Assembly (NCBI RefSeq): GCF_002954775.1
Contig: NZ_PJME01000021.1
Location: 62,001-126,000, forward strand
Source of the DNA: Streptomyces geranii
GTDB lineage: Bacteria; Actinomycetota; Actinomycetes; Streptomycetales; Streptomycetaceae
Length of the DNA: 64,000 nucleotides
Direction of reading: 5' to 3'
How positions within the stretch are numbered: position 1 is the stretch's first letter; each line of letters starts with the position of its first letter. Shown piece by piece: positions 8,434-16,090 of this stretch. A model generated the notes under the pieces. It was not told where the DNA came from. It made no database searches and saw only the letters and a program-made list of their open reading frames with translations. Position numbers and translations under genes: made by a program.

Positions 8434-9204
8434 GTGAGCCGTACGCGTCTGACCGGCCGTACCGTCGTCGTCACCGGAGCCGCGCAGGGTCAGGGAGCCG
8501 CCGAGGTGACGGCGGCGGCCCGCGAGGGCGCGACGGTGATCGCGACCGACGTCCTCGACGAGCCCGGCGAGAAGCTCGCCGCCGCCCTCCGCGCCGACGG
8601 CCTCGACGTCACCTATCGGCACCTGGACGTGTCGTCGGAGGACGACTGGACGGCCCTCGCGGCCTCACTGGACGTCGTGCACGGGCTGGTCAACAACGCG
8701 GGCATCGCCGTACGGGCCCGGCTCGGGCACGTCGAACTCGCCGACTGGAACCGGGCGTTCGCCGTGAATACGACAGGTGCGCTGCTCGGTATCCAGGCGC
8801 TGGCCCCGCTGATGCCGGCCGGTTCGTCGATCGTCAACGTCGGCTCGGTGGCGGGCCTGACCGCCCATCACGCGGTCGCGTACACGGCGAGCAAGTGGGC
8901 GCTGCGGGGCCTGTCGAAGGTGGCCGCGCTGGAGTTGGCGCCCCGTGGCATCCGTACGAACGTGATCCACCCCGGATACATCGAGACGCCCTTGATGGAG
9001 ACCGCCAACCCGGTGTTCGTCGGCGCGCATCTCGCGATGACCCCGCAGGGCCGGCCCGGCACGACGGAGGAGGTGGCACCGCTGGTCGTGTACCTCCTCT
9101 CGGACGAGGCCTCGTACGTCAACGGCGCGGAGATCACGGTGGACGGCGGCTACTCGGCACACGGCGGCGTGAAGGCGATCACGAACGCCCTCGACGCGTC
9201 CTGA
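8434..9204 (+). CDS. SDR-family NAD(P)-dependent oxidoreductase
   Basis: A 256-residue classical short-chain dehydrogenase. The coenzyme motif TGAAQGQG is at 14-21, NNAG at 87-90, the catalytic S138, and Y150-TASK154. The proline/glycine motif HPGYIETPL and the C-terminal VDGGY are typical of FabG-like enzymes. GTG at 8434 follows GGAGGA at good spacing. It is probably co-transcribed with the LysR gene 37 bases upstream. Its 3' end overlaps the converging MFS gene by 26 bases. Confidence 0.87.
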   Translation: MSRTRLTGRTVVVTGAAQGQGAAEVTAAAREGATVIATDVLDEPGEKLAAALRADGLDVTYRHLDVSSEDDWTALAASLDVVHGLVNNAGIAVRARLGHVELADWNRAFAVNTTGALLGIQALAPLMPAGSSIVNVGSVAGLTAHHAVAYTASKWALRGLSKVAALELAPRGIRTNVIHPGYIETPLMETANPVFVGAHLAMTPQGRPGTTEEVAPLVVYLLSDEASYVNGAEITVDGGYSAHGGVKAITNALDAS

Positions 9205-10837
9205 CAAACCCGCGGGGTATGCAAGAGGAGGAGGCCGGGGCTTGAGCCCCGGCCTCCTCCTCTTGTGCGTACGCCGAGGGCGTACGCCAGGTCCCGCGGG
9301 CGCGGGCGTGCACCGCCGTCTCTCCGCTCGTGTCGACCTCCGACCGGGTGGTGTTCTTGCGGACCAGCAGCAGGGTGACGACCGCGCCGAGCAGTGAGGC
9401 GCAGCCGCAGATCACCACGCCCAGTGCCATGCCGTGGCCGAGGGCGTCCTGCGCGGCGGCCCGGGCGCTCTCGCTGCCCGCGTTGACGACGGCGAGCGGT
9501 CCGGCCGCCGCCTCCATCCCCGCGTCGGCGCCGCTGAGCTTGCCGACCAGCGCGGAGGACGCGGCGCTCATGGCGATGGTGCTGATGACGGCGGGGCCGA
9601 GGCCCTGTCCGAACTCGCGGACGAGGCTGGTGGCGCCGCTGGCCATGCCGGTCATGTGGATCGGTACGGCGTTGACGGCGGCGGAGGTCAGCGAGGAGAC
9701 CACGCAGATGAAGCCGACGCCGAGCAGCAGTACCGGGCCGATGAAGGCCGCGAGGGAGGTGGTGGTGATGGGCAGGGCGGCGATCCAGAACTGGCCGGCG
9801 GCCATGGGCAGCAGACCGCCCATCAGCAGCCAGCGGGCGTCCACCCTGGTCAGCATTCTGCTCAGCACGGGGGCGAGGAGCAGCGGGATCAGCTGGAGGA
9901 TGACGAAGGGCATGCTGGCCTTGAGGGCGCTCAGGTGCATGACCGCGCCGAGCCGGATCGACACGCAGTACGCGGTGCCGATGAAGCCGAACATCCCGGC
10001 GAGGGCTACGACGGCCGCCGCCGCGAAGGAGGGGATCTTCAGCAGTTCGAGGTTGAACATCGGTGAGGCGGCGCGCAGTTCGGCGACGACGAAGCCGACG
10101 AGGGCCACGGCGGCCAGGGAGAGGGAGCCGACGATCGCCGTGCTGCTCCAGCCGCGTTCACCACCCTCGATGATGCCCCAGAGCAGGGCGGTGAGGCCGA
10201 TGGCGATGGTGATCTGACCGGGCCAGTCGAGGGTGCGGCCCTCGGGCGCCTTGGAGTCGGTGACCAGCTTCCAGCAGGTGACGGCGACGATCAGACCGAG
10301 GACGACCGGCGGGACGAACGCCCAGCGGAAGTCGGCGACCGTGGCGAGGATTCCGGAGGACAGCGGTCCGAGCGCCGAGGCGAGCGAGATGCTCAGTGCC
10401 CAGGTGGAGACGGCTTTCGCGCGGTCCTTCTGGTCCGGGGTGGCGGCGGCGATGACGGCGAGGGAGCTGGGGAAGAGCGCGGCGGCGCCGATACCGGCGA
10501 GGGCCTGGCCGGTCCAGAGCATGCCGATGCTCTGCGCGGTGGCGTTGAGGAGTTCGCCGAGGGCCAGGATGAGTCCGCCGAGGACCAGCAGGCGCTTACG
10601 GCCGAAGAGATCTCCGACCACACCGAAATTCAGTTCCAGAATGGCGGTGGGGAGAATGAAGGCGGAGGTCACCCAGGCCACTTGGGAACCCGAGGCACCG
10701 AATGCGGCCTGGATTTCCCCGTTGATGGGCGAGGGGACGGTAATGCACAATTGCGCCGCCGCGACCGCGAGGCAGCAGGCTATGAGCGTGCCCTTGTCGA
10801 GTCTGTTCAGGAAGATCGATTTCGTTGGTTGCGTCAT
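9179..10837 (-). CDS. MFS drug/metabolite exporter, DHA2 (14-TM, EmrB/QacA-like) family
   Basis: A 552-residue polytopic membrane protein. The N-terminal TM helix LIACCLAVAAAQLCITVPSP is followed by motif A GVVGDLFGRKRLL and by about 14 hydrophobic segments ending near LLGAVVTLLLVRK. Such proteins export drugs or pathway intermediates using the proton gradient. The ATG at 10837 overlaps the upstream VOC stop by 4 bases. Oddly, the reading frame continues about 55 residues beyond the last TM helix, passes through a perfect 20-bp hairpin, and stops inside the converging SDR gene. The natural stop may have been lost. Confidence 0.82.
   Translation of the reverse strand: MTQPTKSIFLNRLDKGTLIACCLAVAAAQLCITVPSPINGEIQAAFGASGSQVAWVTSAFILPTAILELNFGVVGDLFGRKRLLVLGGLILALGELLNATAQSIGMLWTGQALAGIGAAALFPSSLAVIAAATPDQKDRAKAVSTWALSISLASALGPLSSGILATVADFRWAFVPPVVLGLIVAVTCWKLVTDSKAPEGRTLDWPGQITIAIGLTALLWGIIEGGERGWSSTAIVGSLSLAAVALVGFVVAELRAASPMFNLELLKIPSFAAAAVVALAGMFGFIGTAYCVSIRLGAVMHLSALKASMPFVILQLIPLLLAPVLSRMLTRVDARWLLMGGLLPMAAGQFWIAALPITTTSLAAFIGPVLLLGVGFICVVSSLTSAAVNAVPIHMTGMASGATSLVREFGQGLGPAVISTIAMSAASSALVGKLSGADAGMEAAAGPLAVVNAGSESARAAAQDALGHGMALGVVICGCASLLGAVVTLLLVRKNTTRSEVDTSGETAVHARARGTWRTPSAYAQEEEAGAQAPASSSCIPRGFVRTRRGRS
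9223..9264. terminator. Perfect 20-bp inverted repeat, bidirectional terminator
   Basis: Arms 9223-9242 and 9245-9264 are exact reverse complements separated by 2 bases; the left arm begins AAGAGGAGGAGG and the loop region is CTTGAG. It lies between the converging SDR and MFS genes and should end transcription from either side, although it falls inside the MFS reading frame. Confidence 0.75.
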
Positions 10838-11247
10838 CGCGGCTTCTTCTCTATGAGTTCGATGAGATTTCCCTCGGGGTCACTGACCCAGGCCATACGC
10901 ACGCCCGGTTCGGGGGACGGCCCCGGTTTCATGACCTCGCCCGCCCCATGGGCGACCAGTGCGTCATGAACGGGGTCGAGTTCGGGGGTGGTGACCGCGA
11001 AGTGCCCGTATCCCTCGGTGAGGGCGGCGGTCAGGGGGTCCGCTGCGCGCAGGCCCGGGGCGGAGCCGGGGCGGGCGAGCAGTTCGAGGCGCCAGCCGTC
11101 GGGGTGTTCGAGGACGACGCCCTTCAGTCCGGGTCCTTCGAGGTGGAACTCGAAGACGGTCTTGAGGCCGAACGCGCCCTGGTACCAGGCGGTTTGGGCG
11201 GGCAGGTCGCGTACGTTGACGCCCACGTGGTCGAGTCGGGTGGTCAT
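10834..11247 (-). CDS. VOC family protein (glyoxalase/bleomycin-resistance fold)
   Basis: A 137-residue single-domain vicinal-oxygen-chelate protein. RLDHVGVNVRDL at the start, GYGHFAVTTPEL in the middle (H at about 82) and VSDPEGNLIELIE at the C-terminus supply the usual H/H/E metal ligands of the fold. It could be a lyase, isomerase, dioxygenase or binding protein. It overlaps the MFS start by 4 bases and follows the SDR by 6 bases, so the three form one leftward operon. It differs from the partial VOC gene at the left edge. Confidence 0.83.
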   Translation of the reverse strand: MTTRLDHVGVNVRDLPAQTAWYQGAFGLKTVFEFHLEGPGLKGVVLEHPDGWRLELLARPGSAPGLRAADPLTAALTEGYGHFAVTTPELDPVHDALVAHGAGEVMKPGPSPEPGVRMAWVSDPEGNLIELIEKKPR

Positions 11248-11253
11248 GTCCGT

Positions 11254-12033
11254 TCAGCCCGCCATCGCGCTGTCGCCGCCGTCGACCATGAGGTTGGCGC
11301 CGTTGACGAAGGCCGCCTCGTCGGAGCAGAGGAAGGCCGCGGCCCGGGCGATGTCCTCCGGTTCACCGACCCGTCCGACGGGGATACGGGCCTCCAACTG
11401 GGCCCGGGGGCCGTCCGGATCGTCGAGGAAGGGTGCGGTGGCCGAGGTGCGGGTCATGCCGGGGGCGATGGTGTTGACGCGGATGTGGTGCGGGGCGCCG
11501 GCCGCGCACAGGTGCTTGCTCATCGCCAACACCCCGCCCTTGGCGGCCCCGTGGGGCACCATCGGCATGAAGGGCGCCCCGCGTACGGCGGCCACGGAGG
11601 CGACGTTGAGGACGACTCCGCCGCCGCGCGCGATCAGGTGCGGCCAGGCCGCCCGCGTACAGAAGTAGGGGATGTCCAGCTCGTTGCGGATGGTGAAGTA
11701 CCAGTCCTCGACGGGCTGGGTGTCGAAGGGGCCGTTCCGCAGCGCGGAGGCGTTGTTGTAGAGGATGTCGATCCCGCCGAAGGCCGCGAGGCCGGCGTCG
11801 ATCCACTCGCGGGCGCCGCTTTCGGTGGAGAGGTCGACGGGGGCCAGGGACCGCATGATTCCACCGGCCTTCTCGACGAGTTCGACGGTTTCGGCGGCGC
11901 CCGTCTCGTCGAGGTCGCAGCCGAATACCGTGGCGCCTTCCGCGGCGAATACGAGGGCCGCGGCGCGACCTATTCCGGCCCCCGTTCCACTGATGAAAGC
12001 GATTTTCCCGGCCAGTCGACCCATGGTTGCCAT
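11254..12033 (-). CDS. SDR-family oxidoreductase with His at the catalytic Tyr position
   Basis: A 259-residue short-chain dehydrogenase. The coenzyme motif SGTGAGIG is at 15-22, YNNAS at 92-96, S146 in NVASVAAV, and the C-terminal VDGGDSAM is present. The usual YxxxK reads H161-GAAK165, so the proton-relay Tyr is His while Ser and Lys are kept. I believe related actinobacterial SDRs carry this variant. The start is ambiguous between ATG 12033 and ATG 12024; AAGGGA lies 1 and 10 bases ahead respectively. First gene of the leftward SDR-VOC-MFS operon. Confidence 0.85.
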   Translation of the reverse strand: MATMGRLAGKIAFISGTGAGIGRAAALVFAAEGATVFGCDLDETGAAETVELVEKAGGIMRSLAPVDLSTESGAREWIDAGLAAFGGIDILYNNASALRNGPFDTQPVEDWYFTIRNELDIPYFCTRAAWPHLIARGGGVVLNVASVAAVRGAPFMPMVPHGAAKGGVLAMSKHLCAAGAPHHIRVNTIAPGMTRTSATAPFLDDPDGPRAQLEARIPVGRVGEPEDIARAAAFLCSDEAAFVNGANLMVDGGDSAMAG

Positions 12034-12449
12034 GTCCCTTGTCCAGTGCCGCCGGAGTGCGGTGGTGGAAGCGTAGGTACGGCCATTGGGCAGAACAAGA
12101 AATGCGTCGCTCCAGGTCCATCGGGGGTTCGTATGGCAGGTATGCGGGGCGAGGAGCCGGGGCGCGTCCGCACCCCGACGGCGCCGGGCCGACGAGTCAC
12201 AACTCACAGCGGGGACCGGCCGTCGTGTGGTACGGTGCCGACAGCACTTGTGTACGCCCCGTCTTGGGCGCCGGTGCTGGATCATTCTCTCTTCCGCTGA
12301 CCCGCCCGTCGGTTTCCGATCGGCGCATCAGCTCTCTCGCCGCCCGTAGCGCGTTCGGCGCGCTCAGTTCCAGCGGCCCTCACCCTCCCTCTCTGTCTCC
12401 GCGTGCCTCATGCGGCATGCGTTCCCGTCCTTGAAAGGACCTCCACCTC
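12034..12449. other. Divergent gene-free region between the SDR operon and the Rho paralogue
   Basis: About 416 bases without a convincing gene. The left third must hold the promoter of the leftward SDR operon. The right half is the transcribed leader of the rho-like gene (described separately). Short frames here lack ribosome-binding sites and family features, so I call none of them. Confidence 0.6.
12295..12449 (+). promoter_or_regulatory. C-rich leader of the rho-like gene (possible rut site)
   Basis: The 5' untranslated region ahead of the Rho paralogue is pyrimidine-rich. The core at 12377-12400 has 15 C, 7 T, 1 G and 1 A, unusual for a genome this rich in G. C-rich, G-poor, unstructured RNA is the known preference of Rho primary binding sites, and rho genes of other bacteria are autogenously terminated in their leaders. 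Autoregulation here is inference. AAAGGACC at 12434-12441 is the ribosome-binding site. Confidence 0.45.
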
Positions 12450-13598
12450 ATGACCACCACACTCGAACACCCCCCTGTGGAACAACTGCCCCCGACCCGG
12501 ATCGCGACCGGTGTCCTCGACATCGACGGCAACGGGAAGGGCTACCTGCGGGCCGCCGACAGTTGCCTGCCCTCCCCCACCGACCTCCAGGTCTCCGCGA
12601 CCCTGATCCGCCGGTACGGCCTGCGCAAGGGCGACCTCGTCGCCGGCGCCCGGGGCGCCCAGCGGGCCCTCACCGAGGTCGGGCTCGTCAACGGCCGTAC
12701 GCCCGAAGAGCTGCGCGGCCGTCGCCACTTCCGCGACCTGACCCCGCTGCACCCGCGCGAGCGGCTCCGTCTCGAACACCCGGCGGCCGGGCTCGCCGGG
12801 CGCGTCACCGACCTCATCACACCCGTCGGCAAGGGCCAGCGCGGGCTGATCGTGGCCCCGCCCAAGACCGGCAAGACCGTCCTGCTCCAGCAGATCGCGG
12901 CGGCCGTCGCCGGCAACCACCCCGAGTGCCGCCTGATGGTGGTGCTGCTCGACGAGCGGCCCGAGGAGGTCACCGACATGCGGCGCTCCGTGCGCGGCGA
13001 GGTCTACGCCTCGACGTTCGACAAGGCACCCAAGCAGCACATCGCGCTCGCCGAACTCGTCGTCGAGCGGGCCAAACGGCTCGTCGAGGCGGGCGAGGAC
13101 GTCGTCATCCTGCTGGACTCCCTCACCCGGCTGTGCCGGGCCCACAACAACGCGGCGGCCTCCGGTGGCCGCACCCTCAGCGGTGGCGTCGACGCCGCCG
13201 CGCTGCTCGGCCCGAAGCGGCTGTTCGGCACCGCGCGCCTCGCCGAGGAGGGCGGTTCGCTGACCATCCTCGCCACCGCCCTGGTGGAGACCGGCTCACG
13301 CGCCGACGAGTACTTCTTCGAGGAGCTGAAGAGCACCGGCAACATGGAGCTGCGGCTGAACCGCGAACTGGCGTCCCGGCGCGTGTTCCCGGCCGTCGAC
13401 ATCAACCCGTCCGGCACCCGCCGCGAGGAACTCCTGCTGCCCCCGGCCGAGTTGACAACCGTCCACGGTCTACGCCGGGCCCTGCAGACCCGCGACGGCC
13501 AGGCCAGCATGGAGACCCTGCTGGAACGCCTCCGCGACACCCCGGACAACGCGACCTTCCTACGCCGAATCCAGCCGACGCTCCCGACGACCGGCTGA
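12450..13598 (+). CDS. Short Rho-family transcription termination factor (paralogue)
   Basis: A 382-residue RecA-fold Rho protein. A compact N-terminal RNA-binding (CSD-like) domain has GVLDIDGNGKGYLR and RKGDLVAG. The ATPase follows with Walker A APPKTGKT, the DERPEEVTDM block, Walker B VVILLDSLTR, the Q-loop region TLSGGVDAAAL, and GGSLTILATALVETGSRADE with FEELKSTGNMELRL. The primary Rho of Streptomyces is much longer, with a large N-terminal helix domain and a basic, disordered insertion. This protein lacks that part entirely and its flanking genes differ from the usual rho neighbourhood, so I infer a second copy. Every ATPase and secondary-site motif I can recognise is intact, so it is probably active. 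Confidence 0.87.
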   Translation: MTTTLEHPPVEQLPPTRIATGVLDIDGNGKGYLRAADSCLPSPTDLQVSATLIRRYGLRKGDLVAGARGAQRALTEVGLVNGRTPEELRGRRHFRDLTPLHPRERLRLEHPAAGLAGRVTDLITPVGKGQRGLIVAPPKTGKTVLLQQIAAAVAGNHPECRLMVVLLDERPEEVTDMRRSVRGEVYASTFDKAPKQHIALAELVVERAKRLVEAGEDVVILLDSLTRLCRAHNNAAASGGRTLSGGVDAAALLGPKRLFGTARLAEEGGSLTILATALVETGSRADEYFFEELKSTGNMELRLNRELASRRVFPAVDINPSGTRREELLLPPAELTTVHGLRRALQTRDGQASMETLLERLRDTPDNATFLRRIQPTLPTTG

Positions 13599-13609
13599 GG
13601 GCGCGCGGA

Positions 13610-13653
13610 GCGCCCCGAAAGGGGCGCGGGGAACTGCGCGACCAGCCCCCGCG
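13610..13653 (+). repeat. Streptomycete GC-rich intergenic repeat, terminator of the rho-like gene
   Basis: A hairpin GCGCCCC-GAAA-GGGGCGC at 13610-13627 is followed by GGGGAACTGCGCGACCAGCC. The same module recurs at 20278 and, inverted, at 35316. It starts 11 bases after the rho-like stop and can act as its terminator. Confidence 0.7.
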
Positions 13654-13769
13654 AACCCGCACCCGAAACCCCGCCAAACCCAGCGGAGCGCTAGCGCATA
13701 CGGGTGTTAGGCCCCGCCCCTCGGCCCCGGCACCACCACGTACGGCACGTCCGTTCCTACGTTTGCGGT

Positions 13770-14945
13770 ATGACGATCGGATTCTCATCCCGTATTGCCG
13801 CTTCCTGCTGTGCCCTGTGCGTGACGGGCGTGCTGGCCCTGGCCCCCGTCCAGGCCTCCGCCCGCACCACACCCGACGCCACCACACCGACGGCAAGGAC
13901 AGCGGACCCCAAGCTCCTGTACCGCTCCGGTACACACGCCCGCATCCGCCCAGGCGCCCCCCGCGTCCCCCGAAACGTCTCCGCCCTCTCCTGGCTGGTC
14001 GCCGACGCCCGCACCGGCGACGTGCTCGCCGCCCACAACGCGCACCGCAAGCTGCCCCCGGCCAGCACGCTCAAGACGCTGTTCGCCCTCACCGTGCTGC
14101 CGACGCTGCCCGCGGGCCTGCGGCACAAGGTCACCGAGGCCGAGTTGGCGGGCATCGGGGCCGGGAGCAGTCTGGTCGGGGTGGCGGCGGGGCGGACGTA
14201 CCGGGTCTCCGATCTGTGGCGTGGTGTGTTCCTCAACTCGGGGAACGACGCCGTGCACGTCCTGGCCACGATGAGCGGCGGCTGGCGCGACACCGCCGTA
14301 CGGATGCAGGCCAAGGCCCGTTCCCTCGGCGCCCGCGACACGCATGTGCGCTCGCCCGACGGGTACGACGCCTCGGGCCAGGTGTCCTCGGCGTACGACC
14401 TCGCGGTGTTCGGGCGGGCGGGGCTGCACAACGCGGACTTCGCCGACTACTGCGGCACGGCCCGCGCGAAGTTCCCCGGCGGGGGCGGCTGGTCGTACGA
14501 GATCCAGAACACCAACCGGCTGCTGACCGGCGCCAACGGCGTCGGACGCTACCCGGGCGTGCTCGGCGTCAAGAACGGCTACACCAGCAAGGCTGGCAAC
14601 ACGCTGGTCGCCGCCGCGCGCCGGGGTGAGCGCACGCTCGTCGTCACGGTGATGAACCCTCAGGAGGGCGGCGGATACGCCGTCTACGAGGAGGCGCGCT
14701 CGCTGCTCGACTGGGGTTTCGGGGCCGCCGGGCGCGTCGAACCCGTGGGCTCGCTGGCCGTCTCGCGGCCCGTACCGCTGGCGGGTCCGCAGGCGGCCGT
14801 CCCGCGCGCGGTGCCGGTGGCCGCGACCGTGGCGTCCGGCGGCGGACCGGGCTGGCCGGAGACCTGGACGATCGTGGGCGCGGCCGTGCTCGGCGCGGGC
14901 GCGGTGTCACTGGCGCTGCGCATGGCGGGCGTACGCCGCGCCTGA
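13770..14945 (+). CDS. D-alanyl-D-alanine carboxypeptidase (peptidase S11)
   Basis: A 391-residue secreted, membrane-anchored penicillin-binding protein that trims the D-Ala from peptidoglycan stem peptides. A signal peptide (about 1-31) leads to the mature enzyme. The SxxK motif is S99-TLK102, SGN is at 157-159, and the third motif is K268-N-G where KTG is usual. A C-terminal TM helix (TWTIVGAAVLGAGAVSLAL) ends in a short basic tail. I chose ATG 13770 because it gives a clean signal peptide; a frame open 22 codons upstream would put Arg/His-rich residues first. Its 3' end overlaps the converging GT87 gene by 262 bases. Confidence 0.88.
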   Translation: MTIGFSSRIAASCCALCVTGVLALAPVQASARTTPDATTPTARTADPKLLYRSGTHARIRPGAPRVPRNVSALSWLVADARTGDVLAAHNAHRKLPPASTLKTLFALTVLPTLPAGLRHKVTEAELAGIGAGSSLVGVAAGRTYRVSDLWRGVFLNSGNDAVHVLATMSGGWRDTAVRMQAKARSLGARDTHVRSPDGYDASGQVSSAYDLAVFGRAGLHNADFADYCGTARAKFPGGGGWSYEIQNTNRLLTGANGVGRYPGVLGVKNGYTSKAGNTLVAAARRGERTLVVTVMNPQEGGGYAVYEEARSLLDWGFGAAGRVEPVGSLAVSRPVPLAGPQAAVPRAVPVAATVASGGGPGWPETWTIVGAAVLGAGAVSLALRMAGVRRA

Positions 14946-16090
14946 TCCGTACGGAGTCCCTGAGCCGTATCGCCCAGCGGCAGCCCCAGCAGCAGGCCGA
15001 GCGTGACCCAGACGTACGCGCTGCCGCCGATGAAGCCGTCGACGCCGGACGCGTCGTCGAACCACAGCCACACCACGCTCGTGCACAGGATCGCGTACAG
15101 AACGCCCGCCACGCGCGCGTGCCCGGTGCGCAGGAGGACGGCGAACGACGGGAGCAGCCAGACGAGATGGTGCACCCAGGTGATCGGGCTGACCAGACAG
15201 GCGGTCAGCCCGGTGAGGGCGAACGCGGCCCACCAGTCCCCCACCGCGACGGCCCGCCGGGCCCGCCACGCCCAGACCGCGAGGACGACCAGGACCACCA
15301 CCAGCCATACGGCGCGGCTCGATTCGCCCGGTGCGGCCAGTCGTGCCAGGACTCCCTGGAGCGACTGGTTCGAGACGTACGCAAGCCTGCCGATGCGCTG
15401 GGTGTCCCACAGCGCCTCGCTCCAGTAGAAGCGGGATGGGTCGGGCGCGATCCACACCGCGAGCGCGGTGGCCGCGGCGGCGACGGCCGTCGCGACCCCG
15501 GCTGCGCGTCGTCGGCCGGCGAGCAGCAGCAGTCCGATGAAGAGGGCGGGCGTCAGCTTGATGGCGGCGGCGAGCCCGATCCCGATGCCCGCCCAGCGGG
15601 CCCTACCGGTCGTCAGCAGCCAGGCGTCGAGGAGGACGAGGGCCAGGAGCACGAGGTTGACCTGGCCGAAGCTGAAGGTGTCGCGTACGGGTTCGAACAG
15701 GGCCAGCGCGCACGCGGTAAGGGCCCAGCCGTACCAGCCGTACCGGCGCAGCACCGGTCCGGCGGTCATCCGGACCACGGCGACGAGGGCCGCCAGGTTG
15801 AGCAGCAGCGCGGCGGTGATCGCGGCGTGCAGGCCGAGCAGGGCCATCGGGAGCATGCTGACGGCGGCGAACGGCGGGTAGGTGAAGCCGTAGGTCGTGC
15901 CGGGCACCTGGTAGTCGTAGATCCGGCCGCCGTGGTGGACCCAGGTGTCGATGGTTCCGTAGTAGACGCGGAGGTCGAACCAGCCGCGCAGGAGCGGCAC
16001 GGTGGCCGTGAAGACGGTCACGGCGGCGGCGAGGGCGAGCACCAGGAGCAGGCGGCCGGTGTCCGTACGGGGCAGTCTCACGCCGCTCAT
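14684..16090 (-). CDS. GT87 (DUF2029) family membrane mannosyltransferase
   Basis: A 468-residue polytopic glycosyltransferase of the GT-C type using polyprenyl-phosphate sugars. The N-terminal TM helix is followed by the periplasmic loop with DLRVYYGTIDTWVHHGG, where the Asp is the usual catalytic position, and YGFTYPPFAA. A run of TM helices ends near GLLLGLPLG. The ATG at 16090 overlaps the MptB stop by 4 bases, so the pair is co-translated. The C-terminal tail of about 90 residues, rich in Pro, Ala and Thr, is antisense to the D,D-carboxypeptidase gene and may reflect a lost stop codon. Confidence 0.82.
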   Translation of the reverse strand: MSGVRLPRTDTGRLLLVLALAAAVTVFTATVPLLRGWFDLRVYYGTIDTWVHHGGRIYDYQVPGTTYGFTYPPFAAVSMLPMALLGLHAAITAALLLNLAALVAVVRMTAGPVLRRYGWYGWALTACALALFEPVRDTFSFGQVNLVLLALVLLDAWLLTTGRARWAGIGIGLAAAIKLTPALFIGLLLLAGRRRAAGVATAVAAAATALAVWIAPDPSRFYWSEALWDTQRIGRLAYVSNQSLQGVLARLAAPGESSRAVWLVVVLVVLAVWAWRARRAVAVGDWWAAFALTGLTACLVSPITWVHHLVWLLPSFAVLLRTGHARVAGVLYAILCTSVVWLWFDDASGVDGFIGGSAYVWVTLGLLLGLPLGDTAQGLRTDQARRTPAMRSASDTAPAPSTAAPTIVQVSGQPGPPPDATVAATGTARGTAACGPASGTGRETASEPTGSTRPAAPKPQSSSERASS

